From NCBI GenBank assembly GCA_050694015.1, contig JBOGWY010000255.1, forward strand, positions 1 through 22,577: 22,577 nt of DNA, written 5' to 3'. Each line of letters begins with the position of its first letter. Position 1 is the first letter of the stretch. Made by a program: the position numbers and the translations under genes. The stretch is from JBOGWY01 sp050694015. GTDB taxonomy: Bacteria > Actinomycetota > CADDZG01 > WHSQ01. Below, piece by piece: positions 15,115 to 21,458 of this stretch. A model generated the notes under the pieces. The model was given only the letters and a program-made list of their open reading frames with translations. It searched no databases and had not been told where the DNA came from.

Positions 15115-15670
15115 CCGCCCTCTCTCCCGCGTTTCGCCCACCGTACAGAATCGTGCCATCGAAAACGCGGGTTTCGGGGATAACGGGGGCCGAAGTCCCG
15201 GCGAAGACGATCGCGATCCCGGTCCGTGTCATCAGCGGGTACAGGAGCTCGAACGAGCGTTCCGGGGGGGCTAGTGCCCGGGCGGTGGCGATCGCATGCG
15301 CCTCGGCCCATCCCTCGGTCCGGGCGGCCTGGTCGGCGCTCATCCGGGACACCTCGCAGTCGAGCTCGAGGGTACGGACCGCCTCCTCGAGGAACGCCGC
15401 CCGTCGCTCGCGGGGCTCGAGCAACCGCCAGTGGCGGGTGGGATCGGCGATCGCCAGCGGGATCCCCGGAAGGCCGGCTCCCGACCCCACGTCGACCGCC
15501 GGGCCCGGAGGAGCCGCGGCCACCAGGGGGAGCGCCCGCAGAGAATCGTCGATGTGACGGGTGCGGACCCGGACGAGGTCGCGGGGGGAGATCAGATCGA
15601 GCCGGGGCCCGAAGCGGGCGATGAGTTCCTCGTAGGTTGCGAGCCGGGCTTCGGCCTCGGGCTCATGCAC
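15107..15670 (-). CDS. rsmG: 16S rRNA (guanine-N7)-methyltransferase RsmG (GidB)
   Basis: Methylates G527 of 16S rRNA (E. coli numbering) with SAM. The 187 residues carry the family markers RHIDDSL and the SAM motif DVGSGAGLPGIPLAI (60-74), followed by LLEPRERRAAFLEEAV, a standard RsmG stretch. It is slightly shorter than most homologues at the C-terminus. The start is GTG at 15670; the ATG four bases further in is out of frame. The ribosome site is poor (GGAA about 5 bases before GTG) and overlaps a parS-like palindrome, so ParB binding could affect this gene. The stop overlaps the parA start by 8 bases. Confidence 0.95.
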   Translation of the reverse strand: MHEPEAEARLATYEELIARFGPRLDLISPRDLVRVRTRHIDDSLRALPLVAAAPPGPAVDVGSGAGLPGIPLAIADPTRHWRLLEPRERRAAFLEEAVRTLELDCEVSRMSADQAARTEGWAEAHAIATARALAPPERSFELLYPLMTRTGIAIVFAGTSAPVIPETRVFDGTILYGGRNAGERADG

Positions 15671-15672
15671 GA

Positions 15673-15688
15673 CGTTCCACGGGGAACA
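15673..15688. promoter_or_regulatory. parS: parS-like site
   Basis: CGTTCCACGGGGAACA matches the B. subtilis parS form TGTTCCACGTGAAACA at 13 of 16 positions. The outer half-sites GTTCC and GGAAC are perfect inverted repeats about the centre. It lies in the 59-base jag-rsmG gap, two genes upstream of parAB and about 2.8 kb from dnaA, where parS sites are common. The central G in place of T makes it imperfect. Confidence 0.55.
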
Positions 15689-15729
15689 TCGCCACTTTGG
15701 ATTCGTCGAGATAGATTGCCAGTTTCTGG

Positions 15730-16290
15730 CTATCCGCCGCGGACGACCACTTTGCGGTTCGGTTCATCGCCTTCGGAGAAGCTCGATGCACCCTCGATCT
15801 CGGCCACGGCGTCGTGGACGATCTTGCGCTCGTAGGCGGTCATCGGCTCCAGCTCGATCTCGGTGCCCCTGGCCTTGGCGCGCTCGGCGATCGCGCGCGC
15901 GTAATCCGCGAGCGACGCCCGGCGCCGCGCTCGGTATCCCTCGACATCGACCAGCAACCGGACGCGCGATCGCAACCGGCGTTGCACCGCGGTACGGGCG
16001 AGCTCCTGGAGCGCGTCGAGGGTCTGGCCTCGCCGTCCTATCAAGACGCCCAGAGCCTCCCCGTTGACGTCGATGAACGCGCTCGTTTCGTCGACCGATG
16101 TCTCCACCTCGGCATCGAGCTCCATCGCCTCGAGCAATCCCGAGAGGAACTCCTGGGCCGTCTCCGCGACGGCCTCCGGGGTTGCCGGCTCGACCTCTTC
16201 GACGTCCTCGGCCGGTGGAGCCGCGGCCTCTGGCGCGGCCTCGACGTCGGGTTCGGGCGCGCCCTGGGGCGCTTCGTCCTGCTCGCTCAT
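15730..16290 (-). CDS. khpB: KH/R3H RNA-binding protein Jag (KhpB)
   Basis: A small RNA-binding protein that pairs with KhpA in other bacteria and influences cell division and envelope genes. The 186 residues begin with an acidic, Ala/Pro-rich low-complexity region (about 1-38) that replaces the usual Jag_N domain. A KH domain follows with the loop GVLIGRRGQTLDAL, and then an R3H domain (ERKIVHDAVAEIEGASSFSE). The ATG overlaps the yidC stop (ATGA). Its ribosome site must be the purine-rich AAGAAGAAG codons that encode the lysine tail of YidC, since no better Shine-Dalgarno is present. Position directly after yidC is the standard one. Confidence 0.95.
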   Translation of the reverse strand: MSEQDEAPQGAPEPDVEAAPEAAAPPAEDVEEVEPATPEAVAETAQEFLSGLLEAMELDAEVETSVDETSAFIDVNGEALGVLIGRRGQTLDALQELARTAVQRRLRSRVRLLVDVEGYRARRRASLADYARAIAERAKARGTEIELEPMTAYERKIVHDAVAEIEGASSFSEGDEPNRKVVVRGG

Positions 16291-17321
16291 CGTTTCTTCT
16301 TCTTCTTGCTCGACGGATGCGGTTTCGATGCCCGGGTCGGCGAGCGTTGACCGTTGTCCCCGCCGCCCTTCGAAGGCGATGCCGTTACCGGTTTGTCGGA
16401 CGGTTTGCCGCCCCCGGCCTTGCCCTTCTTACCCGGCTTATCGGGCGGCGCGCCATCCGGCACGTTATGGGGAACGACGCGGAGGATGATCTGCTGCTGT
16501 CCGATCGTCCACAGGTTCGTTGTGAGCCAGTAAACGACGACGCCGGTCGGGAAGTTGTAGGCGAAGACCATCAGCATGATCGGCATGATCTTCGTGAACA
16601 TCTGCATCTGCTGCGCCTGCTGGTCGGACACGCCTTGACCGCCGCGGCTCTGCAGCTGCTTCTGCATGTACCAGGTGCTCGCCCCCATGAGGACCACCAG
16701 GATCAGATACGGGAGCGCATCGACGATCCCGTTACCACACGGGGTGCTCAGGCCCGACGGGTCCTGCCCGCTCAGCGCACCGTTGCTCGAACAGTCGAGA
16801 CGCAAGCCGAGGAACTGGTTGACGTCGAGCCAGCGCTCGCGGAGCGCGTCGGCCAGAGCAGAGTTCTGGATCTGCTCCAGGATCCCGGGGATGCCCTCGC
16901 GCGCGACGTATTCGCCCGGTGCGACCGCCTTGCCTCCGGCCGAGCCGTCGGCGGTCGCACCCTTCTCCGCCACGAAGCCCATATACGCGAGCGGCTTGCT
17001 CACCACGTAATAGAGGCCGATCAGCACCGGGAACTGCATCAGCAGCGGGGCGCAGCCCCCGAACGGGTTGACGCCGTGCTCCTTGTAGAGCGCCATCGTC
17101 TCTTCGTTGACCTTCTGGCGGTCGCCCTTGTACTTCTTCTGGATCGCCTTGACCTCGGGCATGATCCGCTGCATCTCCCGCTGGGAGCGCGTCTGCTTGA
17201 TCGATAACGGCAACAGCAGGACCCGGACCGCGACCGTGAGCAGGATGATCGCCAGGGCGTAGCTCGGGATGACGGCGAAGAAGCCCGCGAGCGCGGTGGC
17301 GAAGACCTCGAAGAAACCCAT
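16287..17321 (-). CDS. yidC: Membrane protein insertase YidC (Oxa1 family)
   Basis: Inserts and folds membrane proteins, alone or with SecYEG. The 344 residues show five membrane segments in the YidC core. The conserved groove arginine is R33 in AVRVLLLPLS, followed by the cytoplasmic hairpin (PEVKAIQKKYKGDRQKVNEE), CAPLLMQFPVLIGLYYVV, and the last pair (IMLMVFAYNFPTGVVVYWLT). The outer loop between the second and third helices is long (about 115-215) and holds two cysteines (DCSSNG, STPCG) that could form a disulphide. The C-terminal 60 residues are Gly/Pro/Lys-rich and end in SSKKKKKR, a basic tail like those that bind ribosomes in Oxa1-type insertases. The ATG follows the yidD stop directly. 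Confidence 0.96.
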   Translation of the reverse strand: MGFFEVFATALAGFFAVIPSYALAIILLTVAVRVLLLPLSIKQTRSQREMQRIMPEVKAIQKKYKGDRQKVNEETMALYKEHGVNPFGGCAPLLMQFPVLIGLYYVVSKPLAYMGFVAEKGATADGSAGGKAVAPGEYVAREGIPGILEQIQNSALADALRERWLDVNQFLGLRLDCSSNGALSGQDPSGLSTPCGNGIVDALPYLILVVLMGASTWYMQKQLQSRGGQGVSDQQAQQMQMFTKIMPIMLMVFAYNFPTGVVVYWLTTNLWTIGQQQIILRVVPHNVPDGAPPDKPGKKGKAGGGKPSDKPVTASPSKGGGDNGQRSPTRASKPHPSSKKKKKR

Positions 17322-17558
17322 CTACGCCGCGACCTTTCGCTGGGGGACGGGATCGACCCCACCGGGGTTCCACGGATGGCAGCGAGCGATACGGCGCAGC
17401 GCCAGCCACGACCCGCGCGCGGCCCCATGAGTGGAGATCGCTTCGGCCGCATATGCCGAGCAGGTGGGGTGGAAGCGACAGCGCGGCCCGAACAGGGGGG
17501 AGATCCAGCGCCGGTAGGCGGCGATCACGCCCGTCAGGACCCTCGCTACGGGACTCAC
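17322..17558 (-). CDS. yidD: Membrane protein insertion efficiency factor YidD
   Basis: A small membrane-associated protein that aids YidC-dependent insertion. The 78 residues contain the full family signature: YRRWISPLFGPRCRFHPTCS, then YAAEAISTHGAARG and the conserved CHPWNPGGVDPVP. The cysteines of RCRFHPTC and the later CHPW are kept. The GTG start overlaps the rnpA stop (GTGA), and its stop abuts the yidC ATG, so rnpA, yidD and yidC are one coupled unit. Confidence 0.96.
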   Translation of the reverse strand: MSPVARVLTGVIAAYRRWISPLFGPRCRFHPTCSAYAAEAISTHGAARGSWLALRRIARCHPWNPGGVDPVPQRKVAA

Positions 17559-17890
17559 GACGCCACCCCGGCGCGGCGCAGGGCCCTGCCGAGATGCTCT
17601 TCCAGTTCCTGGAACGAGAGCCGAGCGAGCGTTGCGTGGGCGCGGATCGCCACATCCATGCCGTGGCGCGGACCCCCGGCGCGGAACGCCTCCCGCAGGC
17701 GCCGCTTGATCCGGTTCCGCACGACCGCACCGCCGGTAGACGAGGGGACCGCAAGACCGAGGCGGGTCGGGGCCGCCGGGTGCGGGCGCGGCGCTACGAA
17801 GACCGTGACGCCGTCGCTGGACGCCCTGATGCCCTCCGCATAGAGACGGCGGAACTCGGTGCTGGTCGCGATGGTGCGCTCAGGATCCAT
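17555..17890 (-). CDS. rnpA: Ribonuclease P protein component
   Basis: The protein subunit of RNase P, which trims the 5' leader of tRNA precursors. The 111 residues are basic. The RNA-binding signature VVRNRIKRRLREAFR (about 57-71) is intact, preceded by RLGLAVPSSTGGA and an N-terminal TATSTEFRRLYAEG-like stretch (here IATSTEFRRLYAEG). The start is ATG, 18 bases after the rpmH stop, as usual for the rpmH-rnpA pair. Confidence 0.95.
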   Translation of the reverse strand: MDPERTIATSTEFRRLYAEGIRASSDGVTVFVAPRPHPAAPTRLGLAVPSSTGGAVVRNRIKRRLREAFRAGGPRHGMDVAIRAHATLARLSFQELEEHLGRALRRAGVAS

Positions 17891-17908
17891 AGTGGACGGC
17901 GGGGACCG

Positions 17909-18046
17909 TCAGGCGGAGATCCGAGCGCGACCCTTGGCGCGGCGATGCTTCAGGATCGCGCGGCCGGCGCGGGTCTTCATCCGAGCGCGGAAGCCGTGCT
18001 TGCGCTTCCTGCGACGCGTATTGGGTTGAAAGGTTCTCTTCGTCAC
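17909..18046 (-). CDS. rpmH: 50S ribosomal protein L34
   Basis: A 45-residue ribosomal protein. The translation from GTG at 18046 gives TKRTFQPNTRRRKRKHGFRA, then RMKTRAGRAILKHRRAKGR and a short end, an unmistakable L34. The start is GTG with AGGA 7 bases upstream. It is the first gene of the minus-strand operon running to parB and is divergent from dnaA. A longer frame across it in another phase is spurious. Confidence 0.97.
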   Translation of the reverse strand: MTKRTFQPNTRRRKRKHGFRARMKTRAGRAILKHRRAKGRARISA

Positions 18047-18096
18047 GGAGGTGTCCTAATCCGGTCCCGGCGCGGCGACCCCGATCTCGCCGACCG

Positions 18097-18105
18097 TTTT
18101 CCACA
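18097..18105 (+). promoter_or_regulatory. DnaA box, one mismatch
   Basis: TTTTCCACA differs from TTATCCACA at one base. It lies about 50 bases upstream of rpmH, between its start and the candidate -10. Confidence 0.45.
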
Positions 18106-18140
18106 TCGCGAAATCCGTCGTGGTTTCTGGGGGTGACGGG

Positions 18141-18146
18141 AGTATA
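18141..18146 (-). promoter_or_regulatory. Candidate -10 of the rpmH operon promoter
   Basis: TATACT on the minus strand matches TATAAT at 5 of 6 bases and lies about 95 bases upstream of rpmH. A GCGGT/ACCGC inverted repeat (18147-18157) sits in the spacer. The -35 is unclear; TTTACT is 20 bases away, which is too long for a good spacer. Confidence 0.4.
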
Positions 18147-18202
18147 GCGGTTACCGCGTTTGCCCTAGTAAACGGCTACGCAGGGCTTCTTCGCGCGAGC
18201 GC

Positions 18203-18221
18203 ATGAAATTTCATCTTGACG
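18203..18221 (+). promoter_or_regulatory. Palindrome and -35-like element upstream of dnaA
   Basis: ATGAAATTTCAT (18203-18214) is a perfect 12-base palindrome, AT-rich in a GC-rich setting. TTGACG (18216-18221), 5 of 6 bases of the -35 consensus, follows one base later. The matching -10 is weak (TACACG, 16 bases on). The arrangement suggests an operator at a dnaA promoter. Confidence 0.35.
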
Positions 18222-18352
18222 GTTGTTGCCGCGCGGCTACACGATACGCGCCGGCTGAAGGTCTCGAGCGATGGCGCGAGGGGCTTGAGGCGGTCACTTC
18301 CCCCCGGCGATCGTCGGCTGAGCATCACCCTTGTGCCGTGGCACCACAGAGC

Positions 18353-18372
18353 TAGTCCACACCTGTGGATTA
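18353..18372. promoter_or_regulatory. Inverted pair of DnaA boxes
   Basis: TAGTCCACA (plus, 18353-18361; one mismatch to TTGTCCACA) and TGTGGATTA (18364-18372; minus-strand TAATCCACA, one mismatch to TTATCCACA) face each other over 2 bases. They form the palindromic core TCCACA-CC-TGTGGA. Confidence 0.6.
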
Positions 18373-18482
18373 ACTTGTTGGCCGAAGCGAAGGACCTGCT
18401 CAGACACCCTCTCTCGCCCCCCACGGCGACGCTCCGGAAGCGTCTTTCGGCGCCGGCTCGAGCTCTGAGACGGTTCCGCACC

Positions 18483-18491
18483 TGTGGATAA
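18483..18491 (-). promoter_or_regulatory. Perfect DnaA box
   Basis: TGTGGATAA is the exact complement of the TTATCCACA consensus. It lies 21 bases before the dnaA start codon and just upstream of its ribosome site, which suits DnaA autoregulation. It shares CACCTGTGGAT with the box at 18364. Confidence 0.75.
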
Positions 18492-18512
18492 CGTGAGTAA
18501 GGGGGAGCTCAA

Positions 18513-19982
18513 TTGTCTGGAGTCGAGGTCGACATCTCCGATCCGTCGCGTGTTGGCGAACACGCATCTTCGCGGGTCGACGAACCAGCGCTTCCCACCG
18601 ATGAGTTCGGTGGGACGTCTCTGACCATCACTGCACCGGATCTCTGGGCGCGCGCGGTCCCCGCGCTCCGGTCCCGTCTGTCGGACGGAAACTTCACGGC
18701 GTGGTTCGGTCACGCGCGGCCCACGACCCTGGACGGAGAGACGTTCGTCCTCGCCTTCCCCAGCACGTTCGTGAAGGATTGGGTGGACGGACGCTACCTG
18801 GACGACCTCCGCACCGTCCTCTCGCAGATCGCGGAGCGCCCCATCTCGGTCGCTCTCGTCACCGACGAAGCCTTGGCGGAAGCCGCTCCGGACTTCGGGC
18901 CCGTTCCCGTCGCCGCCCCCGTCGAAGACGAGACTCCGATCGAGTCACACCGCTTCCATCCGAAGTACACGTTCGACTCGTTCGTGATCGGCTCGTCCAA
19001 CCGGTTCGCCCACGCCGCCGCGCTCGCGGTATCCGAAGCTCCCGGCGCGCCGTACAACCCGCTGTTCATCTACGGGGAAGCGGGGCTCGGCAAGACCCAC
19101 CTGTTGCACGCGATCGGCCGCTACGTCACCGAGTGCCACCCCGATCTTGTGGTGCGCTACGTCTCGACCGAGGAGTTCATGAACGACTTCATCGCGGCGC
19201 TGCAACGCCGCACGATCCCGCAGTTCCACCGCCGCTACCGCGCCGCCGACATCCTGCTGATCGACGACATCCAGTTCCTCGAGGGCAAGGAGCGGACGCA
19301 GGAGGAGTTCTTCCACACGTTCAACGCCCTCCATCCGAAGAGCCAGATCGTGATCTCGTCGGACCGGCCCCCCAAGAAGATCGCCACGCTCGAGGAGCGC
19401 CTTCGCACGCGCTTCGAGTGGGGCCTGATCACCGACATCCAGCCACCCGACCTCGAGACCCGCCTCGCGATCCTCCGCAAGAAGACGGAGACCGATCGTT
19501 TGCACGTGACCGACGAGGTCATGAACTACATCGCGAGTCGCATCCAGACGAACATCCGCGAACTCGAGGGCGCGCTGATCCGCGTCACGGCATATGCATC
19601 GCTGACCCGCTCCGAGGTCACTCTGGAGCTGGCTCAGAACGTGCTCCAGTCACTGCTGCCGAATGTGAACGACGCCCGGCGCGTCACATCGGATCTGATC
19701 ATCTCGGTCGCCGCGGAGTACTTCGACGTCACCGCCGACGAGATCTGCTCCGCCAGTCGCTCCCGCCCGCTCGTCAATGCGCGCCAGGTGGCGATGTACC
19801 TGTGCCGCGAGCTCACCGACCTGTCGCTCCCGAAGATCGGGGAGCGTTTCGGGGGCCGCGACCACTCAACGGTGATCTTCGCCGTCAACAAGGTACGAGA
19901 GCACATGCAGGAGCAGGAAAACTGGTTCGAGCAGGTCAGGGAGCTAACGACCCGCGTTCGCCAACAGGCCGCGCGGCTCTAA
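18513..19982 (+). CDS. dnaA: Chromosomal replication initiator DnaA
   Basis: An AAA+ initiator that binds DnaA boxes and melts the origin. The 489 residues show domain I (about 42-115, FTAWFGHARP) and a short acidic-proline domain II. Domain III has Walker A GEAGLGKTH (188-196), Walker B ILLIDDIQFLEGKERTQEE (from 247) and RLRTRFEWGL. Domain IV has the DNA-binding signature ARQVAMYLCRELTDLSLPKI, then GERFGGRDHSTV. The TTG start is well supported by AGGGGGAG (18500-18507) just upstream. Domain II is short compared with Streptomyces DnaA, so the 489-residue length is modest. A DnaA box sits just upstream of the ribosome site. Confidence 0.98.
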   Translation: MSGVEVDISDPSRVGEHASSRVDEPALPTDEFGGTSLTITAPDLWARAVPALRSRLSDGNFTAWFGHARPTTLDGETFVLAFPSTFVKDWVDGRYLDDLRTVLSQIAERPISVALVTDEALAEAAPDFGPVPVAAPVEDETPIESHRFHPKYTFDSFVIGSSNRFAHAAALAVSEAPGAPYNPLFIYGEAGLGKTHLLHAIGRYVTECHPDLVVRYVSTEEFMNDFIAALQRRTIPQFHRRYRAADILLIDDIQFLEGKERTQEEFFHTFNALHPKSQIVISSDRPPKKIATLEERLRTRFEWGLITDIQPPDLETRLAILRKKTETDRLHVTDEVMNYIASRIQTNIRELEGALIRVTAYASLTRSEVTLELAQNVLQSLLPNVNDARRVTSDLIISVAAEYFDVTADEICSASRSRPLVNARQVAMYLCRELTDLSLPKIGERFGGRDHSTVIFAVNKVREHMQEQENWFEQVRELTTRVRQQAARL

Positions 19983-20270
19983 GGACGCGGAAGCCTCTGA
20001 GACTGTGGAGTACAGGCCCGGGTCGCGAATAACTACGGAGCGTCCCCAAGTCATCAACGATGTCGTTCGCGCCTCCGCCAACACGCCCGCGAACGCCGGA
20101 CCAGGACATCTGGGCGGTGGCCAACATACCCACAGGCCCTACTACGTAGTACGAGGAAAACCCTTTAGATCTTCAAGGTCGGAAACAGTGGATGGAGTCA
20201 CTTCCATGTCCGGATGCTTGTCACAGCCTCTAACTAAGATTCGAACCAGACCTGCGATCGGAGGATCTAG
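19983..20270 (+). other. dnaA-dnaN intergenic region
   Basis: The 288 non-coding bases occupy the usual place of oriC in mycobacteria and Streptomyces. Only degenerate DnaA-box-like sites are seen, each with two mismatches to TTATCCACA: TGTGGAGTA near 20015 and ATACCCACA near 20126. There is a 12-base palindrome at 20140, a short ATGGA/TCCAT hairpin (20192-20207) and a TANNNT hexamer, TAAGAT (20235-20240), about 30 bases before dnaN. The ribosome site GGAGG (20260-20264) ends 6 bases before the dnaN ATG. Confidence 0.5.
20140..20151. promoter_or_regulatory. Perfect palindrome upstream of dnaN
   Basis: TACTACGTAGTA is a 12-base perfect inverted repeat about 120 bases before the dnaN start. 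It is a possible operator or origin-binding protein site; nothing in the window identifies the binder. Confidence 0.35.
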
Positions 20271-21410
20271 ATGAAGTTCCGCTGCGAACGTGATGAGCTC
20301 CTGAATGCCGTGCAGTTCGCGTCGCGTGCGATCTCGAACCGCGCCACGCTCCCGGTGCTCTCGGGTCTCAAGATCGACGCGCAGGAGGACGCGCGCGTTC
20401 GCGTTGCAGCGACTGATCTCGAGCTCACGATGGAGACGACTTTCGCCGCTGCGGTCGACGAGCCGGGGAAGGTGATCGTCCCGGGCCGGTTGTTCGGCGA
20501 GATGACTCGCAGTCTCGGCGCCGGGCAGGTGAGTGTCGCGTCGGGCGAGGCCGAGGTCGAGATCTCCTCGGGACGCGGGCACTTCCGCGTCCGCTCTCTC
20601 GCACCGGACGATTACCCGGCGCTGCCGATCGAGGAACGTGACGGAGACGGCGCGGCGATCACGATCGAGATCGAAGGCGACCTCCTCGCGACTGCGCTCT
20701 CGCAGGTCGTACGCGGCGCATCGACCGACGAGAGCCGCCAGATCCTGACCGGAGTGTTGTGGGAGATCGACGACACCAAGCTCAAACTAGCGGCGACCGA
20801 CTCGTACCGGCTCGCGGTTCGCGAGGTCGACATCCCCTCCGGCACCTCGGAGACCCGCAAGGTCGTGCTCCCGTCGCGAACGCTGGGCGAGCTGGCTCGT
20901 TCGCTGCAAGGCGGCGGCCGCACCGTGACGGCCTCGGTGCGCGACAACCTCGTGTCGTTCGCGATCGGCGGTGGGGCCGACGGTGATTCTCCCGAGGAGG
21001 CGACGATCGGATCGCGCTTCATCGAAGGCGAGTTCCCGAAGTATCAGCAGCTGATCCCGGCGGGCTACCCGAACACGCTCGAGGTGGATCGCGAGGCACT
21101 GCTCGAGGTCACCAAGCGCGTCGGCCTCCTGGCGCAGAACAACCTGCCGGTGAAGCTCCAGCTCGGCAACGAACTCGAGGTGTCGGCGCATACGCCGGAT
21201 GTCGGTGAGGGCCAGGAGGTTATCGACGCCGACTACAACGGCGAGCCGCTCGTGATCGCGTTCAACCCGCAGTTCCTCTACGAGGGTGTGTCGGCGATCC
21301 AGACCGAGCGCGTCGTGATCGAGGTGGGCGACGGACTCAAGCCGGCGATCCTCCGCGGCCAGGGCGAGCCGGCGTTCACATATCTCCTGATGCCCGTGAG
21401 ACTTTCCTAG
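20271..21410 (+). CDS. dnaN: DNA polymerase III sliding clamp (beta subunit)
   Basis: The ring-shaped processivity clamp for replication. The 379 residues are of usual length, with the standard opening (MKFRCERDELLNAVQFASRA, then ISNRATLPVLSGL) and the three-domain pattern. Other markers are APDDYPALP, the second-domain VVRGASTDESRQILTGVLWE and the C-terminal YLLMPVRLS, where the last residues help form the partner-binding pocket. It has a strong ribosome site. recF follows after 48 bases, as in most bacteria, probably in the same transcript. Confidence 0.98.
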   Translation: MKFRCERDELLNAVQFASRAISNRATLPVLSGLKIDAQEDARVRVAATDLELTMETTFAAAVDEPGKVIVPGRLFGEMTRSLGAGQVSVASGEAEVEISSGRGHFRVRSLAPDDYPALPIEERDGDGAAITIEIEGDLLATALSQVVRGASTDESRQILTGVLWEIDDTKLKLAATDSYRLAVREVDIPSGTSETRKVVLPSRTLGELARSLQGGGRTVTASVRDNLVSFAIGGGADGDSPEEATIGSRFIEGEFPKYQQLIPAGYPNTLEVDREALLEVTKRVGLLAQNNLPVKLQLGNELEVSAHTPDVGEGQEVIDADYNGEPLVIAFNPQFLYEGVSAIQTERVVIEVGDGLKPAILRGQGEPAFTYLLMPVRLS

Positions 21411-21458
21411 AACCCCGTCGCGTTAGCGCGCGGCGACCCATATCGAGCAGGTGACGGC

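Larger units (their letters stand above)
18047..18512. other. rpmH-dnaA intergenic region, candidate oriC / dnaA control region
   Basis: The 466 bases without a gene lie between divergent rpmH and dnaA, at the switch point of gene direction. They hold one perfect DnaA box (18483-18491) and three one-mismatch boxes (18097-18105, 18353-18361, 18364-18372). A 12-base palindrome lies at 18203, with a candidate dnaA -35 beside it, and a candidate rpmH -10 at 18141. A further inverted repeat (GTGCC/GGCAC) is at 18333-18344. There is no long AT-rich stretch; the most AT-rich part is near 18203-18218. It may be the origin or part of a split origin, or only the autoregulated dnaA promoter region. Confidence 0.5.

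Noticed and set aside
16098..17207. 369-codon plus-strand frame opposite yidC/jag
   Set aside because: Shadow of YidC and Jag codons in GC-rich DNA with no recognisable motif.
17880..18104. 74-codon minus-strand frame over rpmH
   Set aside because: Out of phase with L34, whose 45-residue sequence is unmistakable in the neighbouring frame.
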